NCBI RefSeq assembly: GCF_039832105.1
Contig: NZ_JBDOHS010000012.1
Location: 1-64,000 of the forward strand
Reading direction: 5' to 3'
DNA from: Dorea_A sp016295505
GTDB lineage: Bacteria > Bacillota > Clostridia > Lachnospirales > Lachnospiraceae
Length of the DNA stretch: 64,000 nucleotides
A program made the position numbers and the translations under genes. This document shows positions 43,629 through 52,890 of this stretch, piece by piece (position 1 is the first letter of the stretch; each line of letters opens with the position of its first letter). The notes below the pieces were generated by a model. It was not told the DNA's origin. It saw only the letters and a program-made list of their open reading frames with translations, and made no database searches.

Positions 43629-45113
43629 CTATCTGAAACAATCCTTCATTCCGTAAGACTCGTACGCTTTAATCACTGCTTTTCCTCCGTATGTACGAAT
43701 CTTCAGCTGATTCTGTCCATCCGAAGCAAATATATTGTTGGACTGATTCTTTCGGTACTGGTCAGTAAAGATCTCAAGCGAACTCTGATCAGAAAATATA
43801 TGAACATCCAATTCTTTTTTCCCTTTCAAATTCATTACACTTCTTGAGATTCCCCTGCTCCATGCATCAGCTTCATCTCTGTCCACCCGCATTTCTGCTT
43901 TCTGGAAATCAAACAGGCACACGGTTCTTTTTCCTTCTCCACAGCGCATACTTACTTCCAGTTGATCTGCATCTGTTTCATTGAGATCTATTTTAAATTT
44001 CATCTCAAAAGAAATTCCGTCTCCTGCCGTCAGTTCTGTTTCCTCTTCTGTCACAACAAGTACATCTTCATGCCTTGGATTTTCTCGGATCATTTGTAAT
44101 TCATTGATTGGTAAAAATTGTAATGTTCCATCTTCCATCATGCGTACTTCACGCGGAACGTTGAAGAATCCACACCAACCTTCTTTGTATGTCGGTCCCC
44201 AGTCTTTCCATAACGGCATCCATTCCCATTCATTAGACCAGCTGACCAAAATTCTTCTTCCGTCCGGTGCAAGAAATGACTGTGGTGCATAATAGTCAAA
44301 TCCCCAGTCAATCTCATTGCAGATACTGTAGTCGAATCTCCCTGTTTTATAGTCAAAGTCTCCGACCAGATATACGGAAGTATGCTCTCCTGATTTCATG
44401 GGTGAAAATGTCAGAACATACTTGTCACCCAGTTGAAAAAAGTCCGGGCACTCCCACATAAAGCCCCATTCTCCACGACTTTCTGCCAGTACATTGAAAA
44501 ATGACCAGTGAAACATATCCTTAGACCGATACAACAATGCCTGCCCGTTATTATTACAACTGGCACCACACACCATATAAAAAGTATCCTCATGTTTCCA
44601 TATCTTGGGGTCTCTGAACAATTCCGGAGTTACCCCCTCCGGCGCCTTCACTACCGGATTCCCTGAATATTTTTCAAAATGAATCCCATCATCACTGTAA
44701 GCGATGCACTGCGTCGGCTCAAAACCATTTCCTTCATTCGTGACTCCCGTATACATCAGAAACAATTTTCCGTCATGTTCAATGGCGCTTCCCGAAAAGC
44801 AACCACCTTTCTGGTGATCATCATATGTTTCACTAGGTGCAAGTGCCAGTGGGAGATACTCCCAGTGCACCATGTCATCACTGACTGCATGTCCCCAATG
44901 CATACTGTCCCAAAAGCCACTATATGGATTGTACTGGAAAAAGAAGTGATATTTTCCCCTGAAGTAAATCAATCCATTAGGGTCATTCAGCCATCCGGTC
45001 TGCGCCATAAAATGATAATGCTGACGCATTTTGCCGTTTTTTACGATATCTTTTTTTGCATCAATTTCATGTTGAGCCTTTTCAATATTTTTCAGCATTA
45101 ATTCTTTAGACAT
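43629..45113 (-). CDS. GH32 beta-fructofuranosidase, intracellular
   Basis: A 494-residue GH32 enzyme. The five-bladed propeller has nucleophile D in WLNDPNGL, transition-state D in LFRDPKIW and acid/base E in MWECPDFF; a C-terminal beta-sandwich runs from about 340. No signal peptide. In this operon the likely substrate is inulobiose or a short fructo-oligosaccharide released by the GH91 enzyme, giving two fructoses; a plain sucrose or sucrose-6-phosphate hydrolase is the alternative, but the transporter is ABC and not PTS, which argues against a phosphorylated substrate. Confidence 0.92.
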   Translation of the reverse strand: MSKELMLKNIEKAQHEIDAKKDIVKNGKMRQHYHFMAQTGWLNDPNGLIYFRGKYHFFFQYNPYSGFWDSMHWGHAVSDDMVHWEYLPLALAPSETYDDHQKGGCFSGSAIEHDGKLFLMYTGVTNEGNGFEPTQCIAYSDDGIHFEKYSGNPVVKAPEGVTPELFRDPKIWKHEDTFYMVCGASCNNNGQALLYRSKDMFHWSFFNVLAESRGEWGFMWECPDFFQLGDKYVLTFSPMKSGEHTSVYLVGDFDYKTGRFDYSICNEIDWGFDYYAPQSFLAPDGRRILVSWSNEWEWMPLWKDWGPTYKEGWCGFFNVPREVRMMEDGTLQFLPINELQMIRENPRHEDVLVVTEEETELTAGDGISFEMKFKIDLNETDADQLEVSMRCGEGKRTVCLFDFQKAEMRVDRDEADAWSRGISRSVMNLKGKKELDVHIFSDQSSLEIFTDQYRKNQSNNIFASDGQNQLKIRTYGGKAVIKAYESYGMKDCFR

Positions 45114-45137
45114 AAGACTCCTTTCTCTGTTACCTTT

Positions 45138-45968
45138 CTATCCTTTTACTGCTCCCGCTGTCATACCACTTACAATATATTTTTGCGCTGCAAGAGATAT
45201 AATCATTACCGGGAAGCTGAATACAAATGCTCCGGCGCACATTGGTCCAAGATCCAGATTATATGCAGACAGGAATCCCGCAAGGCCGACTGTAAACGTC
45301 TTTGCTTCCGTACTTGTAAGAAGCAGAGCAACAAGGAAGTCATTCCATGCAAGAAACAGTGTAAATATAAATGCAGTTGCCAGTCCCGGCGTACAAATTG
45401 GTAATATGACTTTTCTGAATGTCTGAAGGCTGCTGGCTCCATCAACATATGCCGCCTCATCCAGAGTTGTCGGTATTCCTTCATAGAAACTTAACATCGT
45501 CCACATGACAAAAGGCATATTAATAGCCGCATATACAATAACCAATGCTATCCTTGTATCATACAGTCCCAGATCACATATCAGTTCATAGATTGGAACT
45601 ACAATACTTGATGTTGGTATCATTTTCAGACACAGTACAAGCACTACAAGAAAGACCGACAATTTTGCTCCGGATCGTTGAATCGCATATGCTGCAAGGG
45701 ATCCTAATATAAGAGCAATAATCGTACTTAAAATGGCCGCCGTCAAACTATTAACCAGATACTGTGCTGCATCCATTCGTTCAAACAGTCCCAGAAAATT
45801 TTCCACCGAAAAAACTTTCGGAAAGAACTTCGGAGGGACAGCAATTACTTCTGAGCCAGGCTTAAAAGAACAGCACACTACATAAATATATGGGAACAGC
45901 CAGAATACCGTAAGGATCACAGACAAAGCAATTCCTATATTTTTTCCTATGCTAATTTTTCTCTTCAC
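45138..45968 (-). CDS. ABC sugar transporter permease (MalG type)
   Basis: A 276-residue inner-membrane permease with six predicted segments and the EAA loop EAAYVDGASSLQTFRKVILPICTPGLAT. Two starts are possible: ATG at 45992 lacks a site, while the GTG at 45968 has AAGGAGG eight bases upstream and is preferred. Partner of the upstream MalF-type permease. No ATPase gene is in the operon; a shared MsmK-type ATPase encoded elsewhere is expected. Confidence 0.94.
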   Translation of the reverse strand: MKRKISIGKNIGIALSVILTVFWLFPYIYVVCCSFKPGSEVIAVPPKFFPKVFSVENFLGLFERMDAAQYLVNSLTAAILSTIIALILGSLAAYAIQRSGAKLSVFLVVLVLCLKMIPTSSIVVPIYELICDLGLYDTRIALVIVYAAINMPFVMWTMLSFYEGIPTTLDEAAYVDGASSLQTFRKVILPICTPGLATAFIFTLFLAWNDFLVALLLTSTEAKTFTVGLAGFLSAYNLDLGPMCAGAFVFSFPVMIISLAAQKYIVSGMTAGAVKG

Positions 45969-45999
45969 TTTCTTATCCTCCTTACACTTCATTTACCTG

Positions 46000-46884
46000 C
46001 TAGTTCAGTTTTTTCTTTGGATTCCATAAACTCTGCATAAATACCAAAGTAAATATAACTAATACAGCAATGAAGATCACAGCCATGGCACTTGCATATC
46101 CAACCTGATTATATCTTGCCAGTGTCTTATAGATAATAATACTAATGGTTTCTGATGAACTGTTTGGTCCGCCTTCTGTCATAGCCCAGATAATATCAAA
46201 TGTCCTTGCCGCATCAATAATTCTTACAGACAGTGCAGTCAGCAATACCGGTTTAATATTCGGAAGTTTAATCATCATAATCTGCTGGAACATATTCGCA
46301 CCATCGATTTTTGCAGCTTCCAGCATGCTGGAATCCAGCCCCTGAAGTCCGGCAAGTGTCATCAACATCATAAATGGCGTTGTCAACCATATATCTGCAA
46401 TACAGCATGCAAGCAACGACCATTTTGTATCGGCAAGCCACAGAATATCACTGCTGCTTGCCAAAATTCCGACTCTTGTAAGAAGTTCATTTACAATACC
46501 AAAGCTGGAGCTCATCATCAATTTCCATGTAAGACCAGCAACCAGCGGTGCAATCATAAGCGGAGCCATCATTAGCGAGCGGATAATTTTGCTTCCACGA
46601 TAATTCAATTCAAAAAACAAAGCAAAAAGCAGTCCGATTACCGTTTCTAAACCTACGGCAACAACAATATATACCACCGTGTTTTTCAGCTGTTTCAGGA
46701 ATCCTCCAGCGGTAAATGCCCGTATGTAATTATCTAAGCCTATAAACGTTTTTTCTCCGGTTATTCCTATTTCAAAAAAGCTGTCAATTACCATCGTGAT
46801 TATGGGATATATCAGAAACGCACCCATAAATATCGCACCGGGTAAAAAGAATAGTAATAATGTTTTTCTTGAAATTAATCTCAT
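46000..46884 (-). CDS. ABC sugar transporter permease (MalF type)
   Basis: A 294-residue permease with six segments; the EAA loop is SMLEAAKIDGANMFQQIMMIKLPNIKPV. The N-terminus (LLLFFLPGAIFMGAFLIYPIITM) is typical of the MalF/UgpA group. AAAGGTGG precedes the ATG. Separated from the binding-protein gene by an 89-nt spacer that forms a hairpin. Confidence 0.95.
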   Translation of the reverse strand: MRLISRKTLLLFFLPGAIFMGAFLIYPIITMVIDSFFEIGITGEKTFIGLDNYIRAFTAGGFLKQLKNTVVYIVVAVGLETVIGLLFALFFELNYRGSKIIRSLMMAPLMIAPLVAGLTWKLMMSSSFGIVNELLTRVGILASSSDILWLADTKWSLLACCIADIWLTTPFMMLMTLAGLQGLDSSMLEAAKIDGANMFQQIMMIKLPNIKPVLLTALSVRIIDAARTFDIIWAMTEGGPNSSSETISIIIYKTLARYNQVGYASAMAVIFIAVLVIFTLVFMQSLWNPKKKLN

Positions 46885-46907
46885 CTTGGTTAACCACCTT
46901 TTTAATA

Positions 46908-46954
46908 TAGAGGGCGATCCCTCGGCACACCTGACACCTCGGAAACGCCCTCTA
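46908..46954 (-). promoter_or_regulatory. Intercistronic hairpin between binding protein and permease genes
   Basis: Outer stem TAGAGGGCG / CGCCCTCTA (46908-46916 and 46946-46954) enclosing a further imperfect stem (CCTCGG repeats). No T-run on the minus strand. Such structures commonly protect the binding-protein mRNA and keep permease output lower. Confidence 0.6.
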
Positions 46955-46973
46955 TTATCTACTTCATTGTCAG

Positions 46974-48209
46974 TTATTGACCGATTGCTTCAATCTCTGC
47001 TGCTGCTGATTCCAGTGTAGACTCAATATCAGCTCCGCCAAGACAGGATTCTACAACTCCCACAAGAACTTCCTCAATCTGAGACCATGTAGTTACCATT
47101 GGTCTTGCCTGAGACTGTGCAGCTCCTAATGTCTCAAGAACTGCTGTTGTATGTTCATTTCCTGCTTCTTTTCCTGCTTCTTCATATACAGATGTTCTTC
47201 CTGCAATCTTTAATGTAAGACCCATATAATCCCCATTATGCTCATACATATACTCAACGTATTTTTTAGCCATCTCTTTGTTAGCAGAATTCTTCATAAC
47301 GCACTCATACCATGGACCTGTTGTCGCACCAACTCCTGCACTTCCGCCAATCATCGGAGCACAGCCAACTTTATCTGCGCCTAATGCTTCAACTGCTGCC
47401 GGATACTGATGGCTCCAGTTCAGCTGCATAGCAACTTTTCCATTTGTGAATAATTCCTGAGATTCAGTTGCTGCTGTTGACAGAGAATCTGCCGGTGTAT
47501 AATCTGCATTTGCATTTTCAACCATGAAGTTCAGAGCATCTACGTATGCCTGATCTGTAATATTTACTTTTCCATCTTTATCAAACACAAGGCCTTCTGC
47601 TCCTGCCTGGCAGGCAAAATCAAGGAATGAGCAAACTGCATCGGAACCACTTCCAAATACGGTTGTTCCGTACATATCATCTGTTTTAAGTTCTTCTGCA
47701 AGTGCCTGATATTCTTCCCATGTTGTCGGAACCTTATCTTCCGGAATCAGATCTTTTCTGTAAATAAGAACTTTTGCATTTACCCACATTGGATATCCTA
47801 ACAGGTTGCCATCAAGAGTTCCGCTCTCCTGAAGTGTAGGAAGGAAATCACTTGTATCTGCATCATTAACCGGCTCAATAGCATCTTTAAATGCTGCCAG
47901 CCATACAACATCCAGACATCCCACATCGTGTGTAGCTTCCCCTGCCTTAATCTCTGTTGAAAGCTTGTCATACATACCCGTATAAGCAACTGCATCAACA
48001 ACAACTTTACATCCCGTCTCTTCTTCAAATGCTGCTGCCGTCTCATTAGCTAATGCTTCTGCCGGAGAACCACTCTCAACTAAAACCGTAATGCTGTCCC
48101 CTTTGGATTCCTCTCCGGAACTCTCTTCCTCTTTAGAGCTTCCGCATCCAACCAACATAGTTCCTACCATTGCCGCTACAAGCAACAGGCTTATAAGTCT
48201 TCTTTTCAT
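46974..48209 (-). CDS. ABC sugar-binding lipoprotein
   Basis: A 411-residue extracytoplasmic solute-binding protein of family 1. Lipoprotein signal peptide MKRRLISLLLVAAMVGTMLVGC with lipobox LVGC, then acidic linker EEESSGEES and a two-lobe binding domain with periplasmic features (NWSHQYPAAVEALG, GGSAGVGATTGPW). The frame is open upstream to 48287, but AAAGGAGG precedes the ATG at 48209. First gene after the dual operators. Substrate likely a small fructan such as DFA III, inferred from the operon. Confidence 0.94.
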   Translation of the reverse strand: MKRRLISLLLVAAMVGTMLVGCGSSKEEESSGEESKGDSITVLVESGSPAEALANETAAAFEEETGCKVVVDAVAYTGMYDKLSTEIKAGEATHDVGCLDVVWLAAFKDAIEPVNDADTSDFLPTLQESGTLDGNLLGYPMWVNAKVLIYRKDLIPEDKVPTTWEEYQALAEELKTDDMYGTTVFGSGSDAVCSFLDFACQAGAEGLVFDKDGKVNITDQAYVDALNFMVENANADYTPADSLSTAATESQELFTNGKVAMQLNWSHQYPAAVEALGADKVGCAPMIGGSAGVGATTGPWYECVMKNSANKEMAKKYVEYMYEHNGDYMGLTLKIAGRTSVYEEAGKEAGNEHTTAVLETLGAAQSQARPMVTTWSQIEEVLVGVVESCLGGADIESTLESAAAEIEAIGQ

Positions 48210-48341
48210 ACCTTTTCCTCCTTTTTTTGACTTAGACTTATAGGTTACTTTTATATAATGACCCATTCTCAGACTACTCCTGTACATACTTACAGGATTC
48301 CGAGCTCCGGTCCATCATATTCTCCCACCTATGCCTCAACA

Positions 48342-48355
48342 TGGAACGGGTTCCA
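48342..48355. promoter_or_regulatory. Operator O1 of the DFA locus (TGGAACGGGTTCCA)
   Basis: Inverted repeat TGGAAC-GG-GTTCCA, a LacI-family-like operator, 133 bp upstream of the binding-protein ATG. It matches O2 read on the opposite strand exactly. Confidence 0.75.
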
Positions 48356-48408
48356 TATTGAGTAAAAAAATAATTGTTTTACCAATGATTCCTGTTTTAT
48401 AGCAGTGG

Positions 48409-48422
48409 TGGAACCCGTTCCA
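48409..48422. promoter_or_regulatory. Operator O2 of the DFA locus (TGGAACCCGTTCCA)
   Basis: Same 14-bp site as O1 on the other strand, 67 bp away centre to centre. Two sites at this spacing suggest looping or cooperative binding by the adjacent LacI-family protein. The rest of 48210-48565 is AT-rich, with no gene. Confidence 0.75.
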
Positions 48423-48565
48423 CATTTGCTATAAAACATAAGAGAATCATCTTCTCTATGATTTCATTATATCTTTTTTGGCATATATGTCAATACACTT
48501 TTTATCAAGAGGCGTTTTTTGTTTGTTTTCAACAATTTCATCCGTTGATTTTTATGCATATTTCA

Positions 48566-49549
48566 TTATACAATCGTGGTGTTCCCCTTTCTAAGCAGCA
48601 CACCAAGCACCACTTCTTTATTATTATACTCTTTACCTCCTATCAGATTGCGCAGCAAGCGCACGGACTCCTTTGCAAGACCCTCTATCGGCTGTACAAT
48701 AGAAGTCATCTGCGGTTCGACTAATTCCGTAATAAAGGTCCCGTCATAGGCAACAAATTTTACATCTCGCGGCACTTTAAGATGTCTCCGAATCGACTCA
48801 TTCATGCACTCGATCGCAAGTCCATCTGCCCCAAAAACCCCGTCAAACTCTATTCCTTTCGAGAATACGTCCCGTACGGCCTCTCTGTGATATTCTGAAT
48901 CAAAGCGGTTCCATTCCAGTTCATATGTATAAGTTTTGATATGATTCGCTTTCATAATACGTTCAAACTCATAATGTCTTTCATGATACGGCGACTCAAC
49001 AGCTCTTGATCCCATAAAATGAAGCACTTTTTTACAGCCATTACGAATTAACGTTTCTGCTGCCAGACGTCCGCCTTCTTTGTGATTCACTGCAACTACC
49101 GGGATATGCTCTCCAAGATATCGATCCAGCGCAACGATTGGTTTATGAATCTTTTTGTACTCTTCAACGTCAAGTGAATGAACACCCGTAATCACACCAT
49201 CTACAATATGACGATTCAGCATATCCAGGTATTCCAGTTCTGCATTCCTTTCTTTTACGGTATTACAGATCATCATCTTATATCCCGCTTCATACAATTC
49301 CGCTTCCGCATAATCCACAAATTCTGTAAAAAACGGATTCGACACATTTGGCACCAGCACAGCAATGATCCCTGACCGTTTATGATAAAGATTTCTTGCC
49401 AGTTCATTCGGAGTATAATTAAGCTCCCGCATCGCAACTTCAATCTTTTCTCTGGTCTCTTCTGCAACATATCCGCTGTCGTTCAACATTCTGGATACTG
49501 TTCCTACACCGACACCTGCTCTCTTGGCAACATCTTTAATTCCAGCCAC
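48566..49549 (-). CDS. LacI-family regulator of the DFA locus
   Basis: A 327-residue repressor: helix-turn-helix IKDVAKRAGVGVGTVSRMLNDSGYVAEETREKI at the N-terminus, hinge region (YTPNELARNL), then a periplasmic-binding-like effector domain (IIAVLVPNVSNPFFTEFVDYAE, FGADGLAIECM). It is encoded between the mutarotase-like gene and the transporter genes. The TGGAACNNGTTCCA operators downstream of its stop are its likely targets. Inducer presumably a fructose disaccharide. Confidence 0.93.
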   Translation of the reverse strand: MAGIKDVAKRAGVGVGTVSRMLNDSGYVAEETREKIEVAMRELNYTPNELARNLYHKRSGIIAVLVPNVSNPFFTEFVDYAEAELYEAGYKMMICNTVKERNAELEYLDMLNRHIVDGVITGVHSLDVEEYKKIHKPIVALDRYLGEHIPVVAVNHKEGGRLAAETLIRNGCKKVLHFMGSRAVESPYHERHYEFERIMKANHIKTYTYELEWNRFDSEYHREAVRDVFSKGIEFDGVFGADGLAIECMNESIRRHLKVPRDVKFVAYDGTFITELVEPQMTSIVQPIEGLAKESVRLLRNLIGGKEYNNKEVVLGVLLRKGNTTIV

Positions 49550-49576
49550 TGCTCTTCACCCTCACATTATCCCTTC

Positions 49577-50467
49577 TTACACTCTGATCTTATACTCTGC
49601 GGCAAATTCTTCCCCCGGCTTTAATACCTGCTCCCATTCCCGGTCTTTCAGTTCACCTGCAAACACTTCGCTGTCACAGCGTCCGTACCACGGCTCAATA
49701 CAGACAAACGGAGCATTTTTCTTCGGAGGTGACCAGATTCCTACCAATGGCGCATCAAACTCTACTGCAAGAATCTCTTCCCCACTCGCATCTATCAATG
49801 CCACTCTCTGTACCTGCGCGTTCTCAATCACTTTTGCATCATTGTCAAACGTATGCTCTGTAATCGGCAGCAATCCATGATTTAATTCAACCGTTTCATG
49901 CTCCGTGGTGACTGTACCTCCCTGTCCGAAGATTGTATTTACAAAGGCATTCACATCATTGCCATCTCCGTCCTGAAGCCGAATCGCATAATCCGTCTGC
50001 TTCTCGCCCTTACACAACGGGCAGTTAAAGGCAGGATGTGCTCCGATTGAAAAATACAGATCCGTTTCTGCCGGGTTCTTCACTCTCCACATAACCTTCA
50101 CTCCGTCTTCCAGAAGCCGATAGCCAATCTCCAGGCGAAACGCAAACGGATAGATCATTCTGCTGCTCTCATCATCCTCCAATGAAAACCACACTGTATC
50201 CTCTGTCCGGCTTACCAGCACAAATTCTCTGTCTCTTGCGAATCCATGCTGTCCAATCCTGTATTCCTCGCCATTATGCCGGTACACACCATTTTTCACT
50301 CCTCCTACAAATGGGAACAGTACCGGTGATGTCCGGTTCCAGTACGCAGGATCAGCGCACCATAAATATTCGGTATCCGTATCCATGTTATATAAAGACT
50401 TAAGCTCTGCACCGTGAAGATTCACTTCAATCTTTAAATTTTCGTTTTTCAATACGACATCTGACAT
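49577..50467 (-). CDS. Aldose 1-epimerase-like protein (LacX/GalM superfamily)
   Basis: A 296-residue beta-sandwich of the mutarotase superfamily: NLKIEVNLHGAELKSLYN start, DPAYWNRTSPVLFPFVG, the catalytic His region GQHGFARDREF, a second His in SIGAHPAFNCPL and an acidic C-terminal residue near FVCIEPWYGRCDS, the usual catalytic Glu region. No signal peptide. 27 nt upstream of the LacI gene, so it is probably first gene of the operon. It may speed anomerisation of the released sugar. Confidence 0.9.
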   Translation of the reverse strand: MSDVVLKNENLKIEVNLHGAELKSLYNMDTDTEYLWCADPAYWNRTSPVLFPFVGGVKNGVYRHNGEEYRIGQHGFARDREFVLVSRTEDTVWFSLEDDESSRMIYPFAFRLEIGYRLLEDGVKVMWRVKNPAETDLYFSIGAHPAFNCPLCKGEKQTDYAIRLQDGDGNDVNAFVNTIFGQGGTVTTEHETVELNHGLLPITEHTFDNDAKVIENAQVQRVALIDASGEEILAVEFDAPLVGIWSPPKKNAPFVCIEPWYGRCDSEVFAGELKDREWEQVLKPGEEFAAEYKIRV

Positions 50468-50626
50468 TTCAAACTACCCCTTCCATCCTTTGCCGGCTTC
50501 TGAATCTGCCGAAAGCTTCTCTGCTTAACATATATATAATTTTAGTATAGCAATTATAAAAAGTCAATTTTGCAATCTGACCGTTTTGTCTTTTGTCGCA
50601 GTAATTCTGACCGTCAGGCAGACAAC

Positions 50627-50662
50627 AAAGAACTCACACATTGTAATTTGTGTGAGTTCTTT
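50627..50662 (-). terminator. Terminator of the GH31/symporter operon
   Basis: Stem AAAGAACTCACACA / TGTGTGAGTTCTTT with an 8-nt loop, 17 nt after the stop of the small unknown gene on the minus strand. Confidence 0.75.
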
Positions 50663-50678
50663 GCTGCTCTGTGATATG

Positions 50679-51236
50679 TCAAGACAGAAGTGACTGTGTC
50701 TTCATAAAATTTTCCGCAAATCTTTTTTCTACCGATGGTAAATTCTTAAAGTCCACTTTTTGTAGAAAACCATCCACCAAAAATAGTGTGTCTTTTTTTC
50801 CACGGCCATAAAATGTCTGCTCCGGCAGATAGATTGTCTTTTGTTCCGTCAGTTCAAAATGATATTTCTGAAACATTTTTCTCATCTTTTTATTTAACTG
50901 AATCTTTTTTTCCACTTCTTCCAGAAGCGCTCCACTACTCCGGGTTCCCTGCAGAACATAATCCTCATCTACATCAAGCGTCCTAAGTTCCAGACAGTTC
51001 TGTTCGTCCCTCTTATATACAGAAACATCTTCACTGATTTCACTGGCAATAAAATCATATCTTTCTGCAGTTTCCCGCACATAATAAGAGACTGCTGTGT
51101 AAGGAATGTAGTACAGTTCTCCATCATAGATCGTTGTTCTTCCATATTTTGTTACCGCAATCATCGTTCGAAGAAAGTCAGCCAGAATCTCCCGATTCTC
51201 ACGTCCATTTTCACGCTGCAGACATTCTATTTTCAT
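50679..51236 (-). CDS. Unknown protein, 185 residues
   Basis: I do not recognise this protein. It is soluble and highly charged, with no signal peptide and no membrane segment. Features: an N-terminal segment with several Tyr (YDGELYYIPYTAVSYYVRET), a central acidic stretch (EISEDVSVYKRDEQN) and a Lys-rich helix (EEVEKKIQLNKKMRKMFQKYHFELT), then YLPEQTFYGRGKKDTLFLVDGF. It lies 22 nt downstream of the symporter gene on the same strand, with GAGGTG before its ATG, and before the operon terminator, so it is a real gene of the operon. A conserved domain of unknown function is likely. Confidence 0.7.
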   Translation of the reverse strand: MKIECLQRENGRENREILADFLRTMIAVTKYGRTTIYDGELYYIPYTAVSYYVRETAERYDFIASEISEDVSVYKRDEQNCLELRTLDVDEDYVLQGTRSSGALLEEVEKKIQLNKKMRKMFQKYHFELTEQKTIYLPEQTFYGRGKKDTLFLVDGFLQKVDFKNLPSVEKRFAENFMKTQSLLS

Positions 51237-51258
51237 CCGATCTTCACCTCGATTTTGA

Positions 51259-52890
51259 TTAGATTAATGCAAGGATAATACACTGAATTACAAAGAACGC
51301 AATCAATGCATATCCGATCTTGTCCAGTTTTCCAGGAACAACATAGTAACCATCAGCATCTTTTTCTTTAATCTTTCCTGCAACGGCAAGCTGCATCACA
51401 TTGCTGATCGTCAGCTGATCTCCGGTTGCTGTCTCAAATGCAAATTCTCCGACAACTTCTTTCTGTGCTTCCCTGCGATTTGTAAGAATACTTACAATAT
51501 AACCCACTGCAAACGCTACCAGGAAACCAAAGAAATTCCACCACAAAGATCCAATATCTGTACAGAGGAACATATAAAGGTCTACAATAAGGCCAGTAAT
51601 GATCGCTGCAATACAACCCTTTTCATTTCCTTTTTTACAGAATACAGCGAGTGTAAATGCACTGAGCATACATGGATAGAACATTGGTCCAATCACATTT
51701 ATGATGTCAAGTACAGTTCCGAGGCCTCCGAGGAACAGGGCAAATATTGTTGCAAAAACACCCCAGAACAACGTCATATAGCGTGATACTTTCAGACATT
51801 GTTCATCTGTTGCTTCCGGTTTCCATTTTTTATAGAAATCATTAATCGTTACGGTCGCAAGTGAATTCAAAGCAGAGTCAACACTGGACATACCTGCGGC
51901 AAAAACACCTGCAGTGACCAGTCCTGCAATTCCTACCGGAAGATACTGTGTAATAAAAGTAAGCATTACATAGTCAGAATTTTCAAATGTCTTTCCGCCA
52001 AATGTTGTAAAGAGGCAGATACCCGCGAACAGGAAGGCAAGTGTCTGAATCGGAACGATAAAACCTGCCAGTGAAAGAGAAAGCTTTGTCTCTCGAATGG
52101 ACTTTGCAGTCAGTACACGCTGTACCTGACTCTGATCGGTTCCGAGATATGTCAGATACAGGAATCCGGAACCAAGAAGGCCTCCCCAGAAGCTGTATGG
52201 ATTATCCAGCCCCAGACTGAAATCCAGTCCCCGCACCATATTATTAGAAGCTGCATTGGCCAGGATTGTGCCAAGTCCGCCGTCTGTTGTAAAGATCGGG
52301 ATCAGAATGGCAAGAATAACGCCCAGCCAGATCACGAACATCTGCACAACATCCGTCCAGATAACAGCAGAAATTCCACCTGTAATGGTATATGCAATTG
52401 CAAAGATTCCCATGATCAGAATTGCTATTTTCGTATCTATTCCCAGGATCATGGATAACGCGAGTGCCGGTCCAAACATAACAACAGCTGTCTGAAGTCC
52501 TCTGGAGAGGAGGAAAATGGCTGCCATCAAAGTCCTGGACTTTGATCCAAAACGTTTTTCCAGATACTCATAGATACTGACAACCTTTGTATTATAGAAA
52601 AACGGTACAAAAGTTGTCATTAAGATTACCATAACCAGTGGGAACTGGAATGTATAAGTCAGTCGCTGAAGGCCACTTGTATATCCCCATCCCGGCATTC
52701 CGATAAAGGAAACAGCCGAACACTGTGTCGCCATTACGGAAAGACCAATCGCCCACCACGGAATCTTTCTGCTTCCAAGGAAATAAGATTCTGTATTTGT
52801 ATTGGATTTTCCGACTCTTGTTCCAAGAAACAGCATTGCTCCAAAATATACCACTAAGACGATCCAGTTAATTACACCAAAGTTACCCAT
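51259..52890 (-). CDS. Sodium:solute symporter (SSS family)
   Basis: A 543-residue transporter with about 13 hydrophobic segments. N-terminal NTESYFLGSRKIPWWAIGLSVMATQCSAVSFIG and the Na+-site-like AGMSSVDSALNSLATVTINDFYKKW are diagnostic of SSS transporters. Adjacency to a GH31 glucosidase, with an 8-bp overlap, points to sugar uptake (perhaps a glycoside or monosaccharide). The C-terminal cytoplasmic region (about 470-510) ends in a final membrane helix. Confidence 0.93.
   Translation of the reverse strand: MGNFGVINWIVLVVYFGAMLFLGTRVGKSNTNTESYFLGSRKIPWWAIGLSVMATQCSAVSFIGMPGWGYTSGLQRLTYTFQFPLVMVILMTTFVPFFYNTKVVSIYEYLEKRFGSKSRTLMAAIFLLSRGLQTAVVMFGPALALSMILGIDTKIAILIMGIFAIAYTITGGISAVIWTDVVQMFVIWLGVILAILIPIFTTDGGLGTILANAASNNMVRGLDFSLGLDNPYSFWGGLLGSGFLYLTYLGTDQSQVQRVLTAKSIRETKLSLSLAGFIVPIQTLAFLFAGICLFTTFGGKTFENSDYVMLTFITQYLPVGIAGLVTAGVFAAGMSSVDSALNSLATVTINDFYKKWKPEATDEQCLKVSRYMTLFWGVFATIFALFLGGLGTVLDIINVIGPMFYPCMLSAFTLAVFCKKGNEKGCIAAIITGLIVDLYMFLCTDIGSLWWNFFGFLVAFAVGYIVSILTNRREAQKEVVGEFAFETATGDQLTISNVMQLAVAGKIKEKDADGYYVVPGKLDKIGYALIAFFVIQCIILALI

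Noticed and set aside
48288..48565. CcpA cre site in the DFA operon promoter
   Set aside because: The TGGAACNNGTTCCA sites do not match the cre pattern (TGNAANCGNTNNCA with its central CG), and no other cre-like site was evident.
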